From assembly GCF_036850765.1 (NCBI RefSeq), contig NC_089490.1:124896522-124960521 (forward strand): DNA of 64,000 nt. Reading direction: 5' to 3'. The translations under genes were made by a program, and so were the position numbers. Under the pieces are notes generated by a model. That model saw nothing but the letters and a program-made list of their open reading frames with translations. It searched no databases and was not told where the DNA came from. This DNA is from Saccopteryx bilineata (Eukaryota > Chordata > Mammalia > Chiroptera > Emballonuridae). Positions 35,818-46,865 of this stretch are shown here, piece after piece. Each line of letters opens with the position of its first letter. Within the stretch, counting starts at the first letter, position 1.

Positions 35818-36859
35818 TGTAAAGCCAGTAACCACGGCCACCATCACAGCAGCCTAGCCCATGCAGGTTTGCATAGGATTTGGACAGTCAGTAATAAAAC
35901 AATGGAGCCAAGAACTGGTGGGCCATTAGCTTTAATCCTAGCTTGCACTTGGTGGGCAAGTAAAAACACACACTGGGCTCCAAAACCCACTCATTCAGGG
36001 CTCACAAAGCTACTGACTTATCCAAGTTTCCTAGAATCTAAGATTTCTAACCTCACCAGCCTTATTCACCTCTGTTTCCCATCTCCTTCTCCCTGCATAA
36101 ACTCTGCACAAACTGGCTTTTTCAGCACTCCACCATCTTGACTGCTTCTCATCCCCTCCACGTAGTCTTTCTCTGCTCTCCTTTTTCTGCTCTCTCCTCT
36201 AATGCTAATCTCAGGAACCGAGAGAGCAAGCTCCCGATCTGCCCTCATTTTATAGTGTAGAAATCAAAACCTTTAATCCAATATACCAACAAGGAAGTCT
36301 CTAATACAAAGTCACTTATCTGAGGTATGATGGGATTCCTCATAAAAGTGCACCATCCCCTATCATGTAACAGTCAAGAATGTGGGGAAAAGCTGAGCCT
36401 TAGGCTATAACCACCCTGCCTGCTTACAGCCTGTTCCTCACACCCAATGCAAACTATAGGCAAGCAAACATATATATTGTAAGAATGAGACGGCACTCGA
36501 ACACCAGGTGTGCAGGCTTTATTAGAGGAGAAAGACCTGCCGGGGCGCTCCTCCAGGAGAAGTGCACCTAAACAGATTCTGAAACAAATTTTTTATAGGG
36601 TTAAGGGAGAGCTTTGAGCAAGTGTGTATTGTATCAGCAGTTCTGGTATGCTCCCTTCTGTAGTTTTACAATATCAGCTTCCTGGAACGCTTCTCCTCGG
36701 GGTGGCTGACCAGCTTCCTAGAACTTTTCTGTTTCAGGGGCGATAGTCCAGTAAGGGTGGGGTCAGATAGCCAAACAGAACAGCAAAAGGGCAGTTTGGA
36801 AGTTTTGGTAAATTCATGTATCCATCATATATCATATTTACACACTTATTTGACCAACA
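35818..36859 (-). mobile_element. Mosaic LTR (family A U5 half, provirus-type U3 half)
   Basis: Starts tgtaaagccag and ends cttatttgaccaaca. The first half matches the family A LTRs at 37190 and 39601 ('gccaccatcacagcagcct', 'cacacactgggctccaaaacccactc'). The second half matches the provirus LTRs at 52704 and 58951 ('ggctataaccaccctgcctgcttacagcctg', 'gcaagcaaacatatatat'). A third LTR is nested at 36478-36827. The flanks tctt/tctt support a 4-bp duplication. Confidence 0.8.
36478..36827 (-). mobile_element. Nested solo LTR, 350 bp
   Basis: Begins tgtaagaatgagacggcactc and ends tgtatccatca. The flanks tatat (36473-36477 and 36828-36832) match. Minus-strand AATAAA ('ctttatta' at 36516) sets orientation. 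It splits the final 45 bp off the host LTR. Confidence 0.8.
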
Positions 36860-36989
36860 TCTTTGTTGGACATTTTGTTTGTTTCCAATGCTTTATTACT
36901 GTAAACAGTGCTATAATAAAATTTTTGAATAAAATATAACAGATAGAAACTATTTGTTCAGTTGTCATCTCCTTCACTAGTGTTAACCT

Positions 36990-37078
36990 CTATAAGGGCA
37001 AGGACCATGTCCACCATCATAGGGCCCCTTGTAGGGTACAGCACTTGGAATGTGGTATTATTCAATAAATATTTGTAG
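36990..37078 (+). mobile_element. L2 3'-end fragment
   Basis: 'ataagggcaaggaccatgtcc', 'gtagggtacagcacttgg' and 'ttcaataaatatttgtag' match the L2 3' end. It is the insertion site of the LTR at 37079. Confidence 0.75.
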
Positions 37079-37189
37079 TATTGTAAAGTACCCATATTGC
37101 AGATGCTGAAAAGTACCATACCTCACTTATGTGGGTTCATGTAGAGATACCAAGTCCAGATGAATTTTTAAGGGTTTTATTAAAAGAGA

Positions 37190-37880
37190 TGTATGGCCAG
37201 TGGCCAAGGCCATCATCACAGCTGCCTGGCCCATGCAGGTGCACATTGGATTTAAACAATCGGTTAAAAAACAACAGAGCCACAAACTGGTGGGCAATTA
37301 TCTTTAATCCTAGCCTGCACCCGGTGGGCAAGTAAAAACACACACTGGGCTCCAAAACCCACTCATTCAGCACTCACAAAGCTATCTGAGTTTCCTAGAA
37401 TCAAAGGTTTCTAGCTCACTAGCCTCATTCTCCTTTGTTTCCCATCTCCTTCTCTCTACACAAACTCGGCACTAACTGACTTCTCTTTCAGCACTCTGCC
37501 ATCTTGGCTGCCTCTTCTCCCCTCCATGTGGCCTTACTCTGCTCTCCAACCTGCTCTCTGCTCTAATGCTAATCTGGAACCTAGAGAGCAAGCTCCTGGT
37601 CTGCCCCCATTTTATAGTGTAGAAATCAAAACCTTTAATCCAATATATAAACAAGGAAGTCTCTAATACAAAGTCACTTATCTGAGGCATGAGGGATTGC
37701 ACCACCCCACATCAAAAAGGGTGGGAAAGGCTTAGTCCCAAAACCAAGCCCCAGGCTACAAGAATCCTGCCTGCCCACAGCCCACCACCAACACACATTA
37801 ATATCACCTGGGAGATCAGCTTCCCCGTGGGCAGCTCCATCTTTAACAAAGTGAGCATAATATATTTTATCTGCCCAACA
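37190..37880 (-). mobile_element. Solo LTR, family A, nested
   Basis: Starts tgtatggccag and ends ctgcccaaca, with gaga on both sides (37186-37189, 37881-37884). Text is the complement of the 34427 LTR ('cacacactgggctccaaaaccc', 'ccattttatagtgtag'). Confidence 0.9.
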
Positions 37881-38046
37881 GAGAAGATTTATTAATTATG
37901 TCAGCCACATATGGCTTACATGGGGCAGTTGCAAACCCAAATCATGTGCACCAAAAACATTTCAGGGGATGGTTATATACCCTTGATCACACACGGGCGG
38001 GGGAGAGCGTGATATCATGGCACAAGCTTACAACATTTGTTTAGGT

Positions 38047-38394
38047 CAGTGTAGTCAACCTTGTCCCTACAGCCCACTAGTGGGCATTTTAGCTTTTATG
38101 GTGGTTGGTAGCGGAGCAACCAAAGTATAATTAAAAAGATAGATTTAACTATAGTAAGTTGTTTTATAAAGATTTATTCTGTCAAACTTAGTGAAAATCT
38201 GACATAAAGTACTTGGTAAGTAATTACTATTATATGCTTTAACTTACTGTAACTCTGCTTTATAAATTTTATGAAGTAAAGTTACTTCCCTACTTTATAA
38301 GTCACCATTACTGTGGAACCTGTGGGTGGTTAGAAAATTTTACTTACAGAGATACAAAAGTGTGCAGTAACTATAAAAAGGTTGACTGCCTCTG
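38047..38394. mobile_element. hAT MITE, inverted sibling of 30889
   Basis: 348 bp, with ends cagtgtagtcaacctt and ...aaggttgactgcctctg. The flanks gtttaggt and gtttaggg match at 7 of 8. It lies in the opposite orientation to the copies at 30889 and 56487. Confidence 0.92.
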
Positions 38395-38553
38395 GTTTAG
38401 GGGTTTCACAGAAACATTAAGACTAACATTAAGATAACACAATCAAAGATATTTACAATCTTTCAGGATTCTTCCTCCCTCCTTTGCCTAGGGGTATGTT
38501 ACTCTCAAGATTCCAGGAAGGGGGAGGAACTTTAATCAATGTATGGTGGTACG

Positions 38554-38931
38554 GGCCCTTGCCGGTTGGCTCAGCGGTAGAGTGTCGGCCTGGCGTGCGG
38601 GGGACCCGCATTCGATTCCCGGCCAGGGCACATAGGAGAAGCGCCCATTTGCTTCTCCACCCCCCCTCCTTCCTCTCTGTCTCTCTCTTCCCCTCCCGCA
38701 GCCAAGGCTCCATTGGAGCAAAGATGGCCCCGGCGCTGGGGATGGCTCCTTGGCCTCTGCCCCAGGTGCTAGAGTGGCTCTGGTCTCGGCAGAGCGATGC
38801 CCTGGAAGGGCAGAGCATCGCCCCCTGGTGGGCAGAGTGTCGCCCCTGGTGGGCGTGCTGGGTGGATCCCGGTCGGGCGCATGCGGGAGTCTGTCTGACT
38901 GTCTCTCCCCGTTTCCAGCTTCAGAAAAAAA

Positions 38932-38966
<35 letters not shown>

Positions 38967-38973
38967 ATGAATG
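38554..38973 (+). mobile_element. Young tRNA-headed bat SINE with long (AAAT)n tail
   Basis: Same family as 25744. A perfect 16-bp duplication aatgtatggtggtacg flanks it (38538-38553 and 38974-38989). The tail has expanded to about ten AAAT units (38930-38968). Confidence 0.95.
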
Positions 38974-39208
38974 AATGTATGGTGGTACGTAAATCCTGTC
39001 TCCCATTGAAAGAGAAGACTTTTTTGGTTAACCTTTATTTTAGATTTAAAACTAAATGACCCTTTGTTCCTGCAAGCCAAAAATTTCTACATTCTTCTCC
39101 CTCCTCTCCCCAAAGGAAGGATGGGACAAAAGCCTGACCTTTCCTTCTAGAATATCAATATTAACTTTGCAGCTTTTTGGTACCTTACAACAGTAGAATT
39201 ACATTAAT

Positions 39209-40425
39209 TATTGTTTGGTAAACAAATGTATTTTATGTTTGCTCACTTGTATTGGGGCAGCACCATGTGTGTATAGTCTGTGAAAGGCTGTGGGTGCTTG
39301 CCCTCAGGGTGGGAGACTGCAAATTGAGGACTGCCTTCCTGCTTGGGAGGGGCGGTTGTTTGCTAATGTTTCCTGGGGAAAGGTTTTTTCCCCCATCCTG
39401 TTTGCTGGAGAATTCAGAGAGAAAGAGGGAATGTTGCCAGGCCTGATCCCTGAGACTTTTGGCCTTGCCTGTTTGTCTGGGATTGCTGTTTTGCTTGTGG
39501 AGGCTATGAATCCAGGTGAGTCCAGAGTGCTGAGGGGCTTGGGAGCCCTGCCTGTTTGCTTGTCTGCTGTTATGAGACTTTAATAAACAGAATGGCTGAC
39601 TGTAAAGCCAAAAGCCAGGGCCACCATCACAGCAGCCTGGCCCATGCAGGTTTGCATTGGATTCGGACAGTCGGTAAAGAAACAACGGAGCCAAAAATTG
39701 ATGGGTCATCATTTTTAATCCTAGCTTGCACCTAGCGGGCAAGTAAAAACACACACTGGGCTCCAAAACCCACTCACATTCAGTGCTCACAAAGCTACTG
39801 ACTTATCCGAGTTTCCTAGAATCAAAGGTTTCTAGCTCACCAGACTTATTCACCTCTGTTCCCCATCTCCTTCCTTCTCCCTGCACAAACTCTGCACAAA
39901 CTGGCTTCTCACTCAACACTCCGCCATCTTGGCTGCTTCTCCTGGCCTCCTCCATGTGGCCTTTCTCTGCTCTCTGCTCTCTCCTCTCTCCTCTCTCTTC
40001 TCTCCTCTCTCCTCTTAATGCTAATCTCAGGAACTAGGAGAGCAAGCTCCTGTTCTGCATCCATTTTATACTGTAGAAATCCAAACCTTTAATCCAATAT
40101 ACAAAATAGGGAAGTCTCTAATACAAAGTCACTTATCTGGGGCATGATGGGATTGTACCACCCCACATCAAAAGGGGTGGGAAAGGCTTAATCCCAAAAC
40201 CAAGCCCCAGGCTACAAGGATCCTGCCTACCCACAGCCTGCCCTCAATATACATTAATATCACCTGGGCAAAGGCTTCCATGTGGGCAGTGCCATTTTTA
40301 ACAAAGTGAGCTTAATATATTTTATCTGCCCAACGCTGACCATTTTCAGGCTTTACAGTTCTGTTTCTGTCTGCCCGAATCCAATGGGAACCTGCATGGC
40401 CATGGTGGTGGCCACCTGCCTTACA
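39209..40425 (+). mobile_element. LTR (plus orientation) split by a family A LTR
   Basis: The left part, through 'gagactttaataaacagaatggctgac', supplies a poly(A) signal at 39581. The right part '...cgaatccaatgggaacctgcatggcc...cctgccttaca' is a U5 end matching the complement of the provirus LTR start. The flanks ttaat (39204-39208, 40426-40430) support it. The left border is tentative. Confidence 0.65.
39601..40334 (-). mobile_element. Solo LTR, family A, nested in opposite orientation
   Basis: Starts tgtaaagccaaaagcc and ends ttatctgcccaac. The flanks gctgac (39595-39600 and 40335-40340) match perfectly. Near 39985-40015 it has an expanded 'tcctctctcctctctcttc' tract absent from sibling LTRs. 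Confidence 0.9.
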
Positions 40426-40745
40426 TTAATATTACAGCTTATTAGTAGAAGGAAAGAACTGTGAGGTTCAGACAATGGTAATTTCAAAGGGAGTCTTTAA
40501 ATCTTTATCTTCAGGAATATGTTTTTTTTCCTTTCTATCCTTTTTCCCCCCATCATATTCCCCCCTTCCTTTTCCAAGAACTATGAAAGATAGTGGGTAT
40601 ATATTTACTATTGTTTGGCATCTGGTTTATATTTTCAGTGGTTTTCAACTTGGGTCCGAAAATAGCCGTTGGCTTTTTTTAGTATATTTGACAGTTATAT
40701 TTGAGGTTTTGCTCATTGCCTTCTCCCCTACTCCCACCTCCACAG

Positions 40746-40863
40746 TGCCCACCAGGCTATTGTGAGAACAAATCTGTTAAAAGAAGAACTAGAGGAACTG
40801 AAAACTACTATGAATGCTTCAGAAGAGCAGAAGACCACAATTGTAGCCCAGAACAAGCAATTA
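40746..40863 (+). CDS. Exon of the KASH5-like gene (coiled coil)
   Basis: A 118-nt exon with acceptor 'cccacctccacag' and donor TTA|gtaagt. Reading 1 nt plus 39 codons gives AHQAIVRTNLLKEELEELKT, TMNASEEQKTTIVAQNKQL with no stop. The (I/L/V)xx(L/I)xxx periodicity is a strong coiled coil. Gln-rich EELEELK text aligns with the central coiled coil of KASH5-type proteins. It starts in phase 2 and ends in phase 0. No further exon could be confirmed downstream before the provirus at 43975. Confidence 0.55.
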
Positions 40864-41129
40864 GTAAGTCATCCAAGTACCTAGAAATGGACATATCATT
40901 TACAAAATTGAACTCCAAGAGGGTTTATTTGGAGGCAAAAATCAGAATTCATAGGCTAATAAATGAGTATTGTTAACTGTCCCAGTAGAGCCCAAGCTCT
41001 ACGTGGATCAGGCATCCCTGATTTGACTTCCCCATGCAGTGGGACACTCCTGCTTATCAGCAGGGCTGGCAGCCTCTTTGAGACTACTCTTGAGGCGGCT
41101 ATGAAGATGCTACTGATGAGTACCAACAC

Positions 41130-41770
41130 TTAACGCCACCGGAGGAAAAGCATGAGACCAACACACAGAGTTAGTTGCAATAATCACACAGGCAGTTTAT
41201 TACTCACAAATCCTTTTGGCGTGCCTGGGTCCAGGTTAAGAGGGCCCTGTCAGTGTGCTCCTCTTGGCTGTCTTTGGTCAGAGCTCAGAGCAGTGTGGAG
41301 ACAGTCTACCTTCACGTTGGAGTCTGGGCGACTACTACATCAGGGGTCTCCTTGGTTTGTACCTTTTCTGGCCAACGCCTTCTAACAGGTGTCAATCTAT
41401 AGGATTATTACCACCTTTTTGGGACTTCCTTGCAGGGAACCCCTTTTATGTTAATCTACTGAAATGTTATATCAAACTGCTTTTTAAGATGTTCCTATTT
41501 ACGTTAACTTACAAAGTTATGACATCAAGCCACTTCTTATCTATGTATAACTTCACACACACACTGGCCTTGCGTGAAAGTCATAGTCTGTTTATCACAT
41601 CTGCACCCACTATATTAATTCCTATCCAGATGACATAACTTTATTTAATTTCCTTAGTTATTTTTAATATTATATCTTAATTACTTTTATATATCTTCAA
41701 ATTTTTTATATTTCTATATATTTAATTACTATAACATTATATTACTATAACATTAACACCTTAGAAAAGG
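41130..41770 (-). mobile_element. Possible LTR fragment
   Basis: 'gcagtttattactcacaaatcc' provides a minus-strand AATAAA, and the GC-richer block before it contrasts with its surroundings. No second copy or duplication was found, so this is a weak call. Confidence 0.3.
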
Positions 41771-41988
41771 TAAGACAGGTAGAATAAAAACCTGTGTTTT
41801 CCTTTTCAACCAAGTTTATTAAGATTCTTTACAAATTGCTTAATCATATGCACAGTGACTTGCGAAGATCTGGAAGATCTGCGAAGTTGATAGGTAAAGT
41901 CATAAATATCTGATACTAAAACTCACTTGAATTTTCTAAAAAAATTTTTGTCAAATTTTAACTTTTTCTCAGTTTAAAAAAAAAATCA

Positions 41989-42325
41989 GCCTGACCAGGC
42001 AGTGGCGCAGTGGATAGAGCCTCGGACTGGGACACGGAGGACCCAGGTTCGAGACCCCAAGGTCGCCAGCTTGAGCATGGGCTCATCTGGTTTGAGCAAA
42101 GCTCACCAGATTGGATCCAAGGTCGCTGGCTTGAGCAAGGGGTTACTCCGTCTGCTGAAGGCCTGCGATCAAGGCACATATGAGAAAGCAATCAATGACC
42201 AACTAAGGTGTCGCAACGAAAAATTAATGATTGATGTTTCTCATCTCTCTCCATTCCTGTCTGTCTCTCCTTGTCTATCCCTCTCTCTAACTTTCTCTCT
42301 GTCTCTGTAAAAAAAAAAAAAAAAA
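41989..42325 (+). mobile_element. Rhin-1-like SINE, full length
   Basis: Complete head 'gcctgaccaggcagtggcgcagtgg', body, CT tail and A17 end. The flanking A-rich duplication (…aaaaatca) is short and ambiguous. Confidence 0.92.
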
Positions 42326-42329
42326 TCAA

Positions 42330-42789
42330 TTTTCACAATACTTCCGGATTACTAAGAAGCTCCATAAATCAGTTCTTAATACTAAATAAGCAAAGGCTTA
42401 TAATTTTTTTTTTGAGTGAATTGCTATTAGACTAAGCTTAAACTCAGCTGACAGAGAAGCACATAATCATTTTTATGGAGAATGTTAAATTGCTATCTCA
42501 AGCTTTATTAATAATCTTCAAATGCTAATGATGGTGGGGGTCAGCTGAAGGTCATTCAGACTAATTTATTTTTAGGTCTGTATTCATCAGGAGACTTGGG
42601 CTCCAGACTGTGACAGTCACTTGTGACCTCCCACAACCAATACAGCTTAGCTTAGTTTCGCTTTTACCTCAATAGTAAAACGTGGTGACTAGACTCAGAG
42701 TGTCAGGTGACTGCAAGTTTCTTTGAATGCTTTACAGGAAAGATTCTATTTGGGACTAAGGAGGAGATTTTGCATGGAGGCAATTAGAG
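42330..42789. other. No gene recognised
   Basis: Unique AT-rich sequence. The stretch 42490-42590 looks well preserved in composition but has no open frame or repeat family that I recognise. Confidence 0.35.
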
Positions 42790-42960
42790 AAATGAACAAG
42801 AGCCTATCCTTGAAAGTGAGACGGCCAGCAGTCACATCCTGACTCCTAAGGCTGGGTAACTTCAGGCAAACCATGAAACCTCTTTAACCCTCAGTGTCCT
42901 CAGACCCTACGGCTGGGAAGGTCATATGAGTTATTACATCTTGGATAAGTTAGCTATTAT
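42790..42960 (+). mobile_element. MIR fragment
   Basis: 'cacatcctgactcc', 'ggctgggtaacttcaggcaaacc', 'aaacctctttaaccctcagtgtcctca' and 'ggtcatatgagttatta' follow the MIR order. Confidence 0.7.
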
Positions 42961-43094
42961 TAAAAGTTCAGAGTTCTAGATATACAATCCCAATCCTTTG
43001 TGTTTTATAGTATTTTACATTTAAAAGGAAATTTGAATATTATATTTTATTGATAATCATATAAATTTTCTGAGGTAGAAACAGAAGTCTACTC

Positions 43095-43358
43095 CTCCTT
43101 CTCCCTTTCTCTCTTTCTCTCTTTCCCTCCCAAAGCCATAACTCAATTGGTTCAAGCCCATCAGCCCCAGGGGCTGAGGATGGCTCCATGGAGCCATCAC
43201 CTCAGGTGCTAAAATGAGCTCGGTTGTGAGCATGGCCTCAGATGGGCAGAGTATCCGCTCAAGACAGGGGTTGCTGGGTAGACCCTGGTCAGGGCATGTG
43301 TAAAAGTCTGTCTCTCTATTGCACCTCCTCTCACTTGGAAAAGAAGAAAAAAATAGAA
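43095..43358 (+). mobile_element. Old, 5'-truncated tRNA-headed SINE
   Basis: The CT-rich 'tctctctttccctcccaaagcc', 'ggggctgaggatggctccatgg', 'gatgggcagagtatccgctc' and 'gggtagaccctggtcagggcatg' are a diverged version of the body of the 25744-family SINE without its head. It shows that an older subfamily of the same SINE existed. Confidence 0.7.
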
Positions 43359-44500
43359 GTAACTGTATTTTATTTAAAAAATTAATAGAATGATAGGTAA
43401 AGTCCAGAGATGTTTTGATTATTCAAAGTCAATTGTATAATAAATGATAAAGTTAGAATTGAACACTTGGAATCAGGTCTTCTGATTCCAATTATGTGGG
43501 GTGTGTGTTCCTTCAGTCTTGTGCCAATAACATCATACATAGCCTGACATTTTTCCCTTTTACTTTTACCTGTTTATTCTGTGAAAACAAGAAAATGCAT
43601 ATTAACAAAAAATTCCCACAAAATTCTTATCATACCATATTCTCAAGATTTATTATTAACATTTTGTCATATATTTTGTCTTGGCATATTTTTTTTCTTC
43701 TGGTGGTTCTAAATTTGGGGCTCTTAATTATAAAATGGTTTTTGACAGTCATGTTCTGGTAATGTTGAATTTTGAAATATAAAAATCTTCGAGTAGAAAG
43801 CTAGATCTCTTTGTGATTTTCAAAGTGTTGTTTAAATAGGTGAGTTCACACTGCCTGTCATAAGTGGGTGGCAGTAAGTAGCAGGGAGAGGAGCCAGGAG
43901 GTTCTTTTTTCTGTTTGTTTTTCATATTTCCCTCTCTACTGTTATAGTTAGATTGCCTCAAGGAGAAGAGTGACTGTAAGGCCAGGGGCCGCCATCGTGG
44001 CCATTCACATGCAGGTTCCCATTGGATTCCGGCAGACAGTAAAGAAATGGCAGAGGCGGATGACGTCAGAGTAGTGGCGGAGTAGGAAGCGATACCGATA
44101 AATCTCCCCCAAAACTCAACAAGATCTTCAACCAGAAACAGAAAAACCTATACTTGGAGCCTCCAGATGCTTCGCAATACACCCGAAGGTATGGTCGAGT
44201 GAAAAATTGGCTAAATATATAACCAAACCCTGAAGGAAATAGGGAGTAAGAAATGCTCCGCCTTCCTCACTAACCTAAACAGGGCGGCTTCCTCTGGTAA
44301 CTGTGAATATAGAAACTGAGGCGGACAAAGGGGGTGAATAGTTCCAGGCCGCGGCACAAATGGCCGAACCAGGCTGTGGCACGGAGATCCAAGCCGAGGA
44401 AAAACCAATCCTGTGGCAAGCCGGGCAATACAAGCTAACACTCGCGCCAAACCCAAACAAAGAAAGACAAGCGGAACGGCCATTTTACCTGATCCCTGGT

Positions 44501-45095
44501 CGGTGCGCAGTTAGTGGGCGAGAGATTTCTTCCTAAGCCCCGGAAGTGGGTGTCCGTGTTACCCCACAGAGAGGCAGGGTCAGAGGCCTTTCTGTGGGAC
44601 GAAAGCAGAATCTCTGGGCAGCCCCAGCGCCCTGGGAAAGCCGCGCATGGGAGGGAGCGAGAACTAATTCCAACGGTGGAAATTTTCAGTGCTGGTGAGG
44701 GTTTCACTCAGAGGGAAACGCGGCCGGCCTCATATCCTGGTGTGCACGTGCAGATAGGAAGTGAGCGATTCCTCCGAGTGCCTCGGCAGTGTGCGCCTGT
44801 GTTATCGCACAGAGGGGCAGAGTCAGGGGCCTTTGTGTGGGCAAAAGCGGAATCTCGGGCCGCCCCAGCGCCTTGCAAAAGCCGCGCACGGGGACGGAGC
44901 GAGAGCGAATTCCAACGCTACAACTTTTCCATGCGGTTGGGGGTTTCACTCAGAGCGTGAGACTGCTGGCCGGATATCCTGGTCTGCGCACGCAGATAGT
45001 GAATGAGAGTTTCCTCCAAGCGCCCTGGAAGTGGGCGCCCGCCTGTGTTACCGGACAGAGTGGCAGAGCCAGAGGTCTTTGAGTGGGCGGAAAGC
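44501..45095 (+). repeat. Tandem 241-242-bp monomers in the L1 5' UTR
   Basis: Units start after 'ctggt' at 44501, 44742 and 44984 (third unit partial). Shared text: 'gtgggcgcc/gtgtccgtgttacc', 'cacagagaggcagggtcag', 'gccccagcgcc', 'aaagccgcgca', 'gagcgagaac/gcgaattccaacg' and 'ggtttcactcagag'. The units are GC- and CpG-rich, unlike the rest of the L1, as expected of promoter monomers. Confidence 0.92.
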
Positions 45096-45560
45096 CCACC
45101 TGATTATGCTAGCAGCTCTGACTGACTGAGCCTTACCCAGAGCCCTGTGCTGAGTGGGAATAGAGTGGGGAGTTGCCAGCTCTTTGAGCCTCTTACTATC
45201 CAGGCAGAGGCAGCAGCAACCCCATAGCTGGATTATCAGGCTACTAATTGAGGAAGGAAAGACTAGGAGAAAGGCTCCAGGAACACGGACTCTCTCACTA
45301 TCGGAGCCTATAAATGCTAATGAGCCTCAACTGCCAACGAGACTAAAGCACAATACATGACATTGCCATAGAGACTTATCAACTGCAAACCTCTACCTGA
45401 GCGTGCCAAAGGGGCAGAACCCGGGGTACAGAGTCACCGACCAGGAAGAGGGAGAGGAAAAAAAAAAGCAAGAAGATAACCTCTCAAAATCAAGAATAAT
45501 CTGCAGACTTTATAACCTATCCCATTTTATTATATTTGTTCGTTTGTTTCTCTTCATTCT

Positions 45561-45963
45561 TTTTTTTTTTTTTTTTCATCTTTTCTGAAGCTGGAAACAG
45601 GGAGAGACAGTCAGACACACTCCCGCATGCGCCTGACCGGGATCCACCCGGCACGCCCACCAGGGGGCGACGCTCTGCCCACCAGGGGGTGATGCTCTGC
45701 CCATCCTGGGCGTCGCCATGTTGCGACCCTCCTGGGTGTCGCCATATTGCGACCAGAGCCACTCTAGCGCCTGGGGCAGAGGCCACAGAGCCATCCCCAG
45801 CGCCCGGGCCATCTTTTGCTCCAATGGAGCCTTGGCTGCGGGAGGGGAAGAGAGAGACAGAGAGGAAGGCGCGGCGGAGGGGTGGAGAAGCAAATGGGCG
45901 CTTCTCCTATGTGCCCTGGCCGGGAATCGAACCCGGGTCCTCCGCACGCTAGGCCGACTCTTA
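45561..45963 (-). mobile_element. Young tRNA-headed bat SINE inside the L1 5' UTR
   Basis: A reverse copy of the 25744-family SINE. The poly(T) is at 45561-45578 and the head ends at 'gctaggccgac', so the first roughly 35 bases are missing. tcttcattct flanks both sides (45551-45560, 45964-45973). It contains an extra 'gggtgtcgccatattgcgacc' unit. Confidence 0.93.
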
Positions 45964-46865
45964 TCTTCATTCTTGATACTTTTTTTCCTCCTCCAATTTG
46001 GCCGATTAACTCTCTGCCGGTCTTACTCTCTCCTTTCCTTGAACTACACTACCCATAAGAGTTACATCTCCCATTATCTTTTTCTCCTCTTCCTTTCTCT
46101 CTATGAGGGTTGCACTCCAAAACCCTTATCTCTCTCTCTCTCTCTCTCTCTCTCCTTTCTTTTTTCTTCTTTTAGTGGTTCCCTCTTTTTTTCTCTCTCT
46201 CTCTTTCTTTTCTCCCTCTATATTAGTTTCTTCCTTTCTCCTTTACATCTCCTCTCATTCAAACCTCAATAACAAACAAATTCTCTTATCTGGGACTCAA
46301 ACTTATGTTTGTGGCATTTTGGGGGTTTTTTACTTCACCTTTTTAACTCACTAGCAGTGCTCCCATCCCTGGCTCTCCATTTTATCTAGTTCTTGTTCCA
46401 CTAAATACAATAGTATTTTTTTAATTTGTCCCCCCATTTTTCTGTTTTCCTCTTATTCCTATCATCATAACTCTTAGACAACCAACACCTAAAAGCAAAT
46501 CATTTTATTCTTAACCCAAATTTTTTCCTTATTTGCTTTTTGTGGGTCCATACCCCCCTTTTTTTTCTTTCTTTTTTTTCTTTTTTGCCCCTTTATTACT
46601 TTTCCTCAATTCAGGCCCTCCATCACAGGCATTGTTTGTTATAATTCACAGTTCACCACAAGATTTTCTCAAGAAAAAGGGGAGAGGAGAGGAAAAAAGG
46701 AGGGGGGGAATAATTTCCTTTTTTAAAAAATTTTTATTTTATTTTATTTTTCTTTATTTCATTATTAATTTTTTTAAAAAAAACAACTCTTTTCTATTTT
46801 TTATTTTTTTTAACTTTTTATTCTTTATTAAATCTCATTAATACTATCAACAAAACCACCCTCAG

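Larger units (their letters stand above)
37079..39192 (-). mobile_element. Solo LTR, family C, holding three insertions
   Basis: The outer pieces (37079-37189, 37881-38046, 38395-38553, 38990-39192) align with the LTR at 18063. It ends ggtaccttacaaca and is flanked by gtag/gtag (37075-37078, 39193-39196), a perfect 4-bp duplication. Inside are a family A LTR, a hAT MITE and a young SINE, each with its own duplication. Confidence 0.88.

Noticed and set aside
41860..41910. Possible further exon of the KASH5-like gene ('cacag|tgacttgcgaagatctgg...gatag|gtaaag')
   Set aside because: Splice-like ends are present, but the peptide is too short and does not continue the coiled coil.
44514..45082. 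Repeated Arg/Gly-rich frames resembling a tandem-repeat protein
   Set aside because: They come from the tandem monomers of the L1 5' UTR.
46103..46841. Hydrophobic frames rich in Leu, Ser and Phe
   Set aside because: Produced by CT- and T-rich tracts in the L1 5' UTR.
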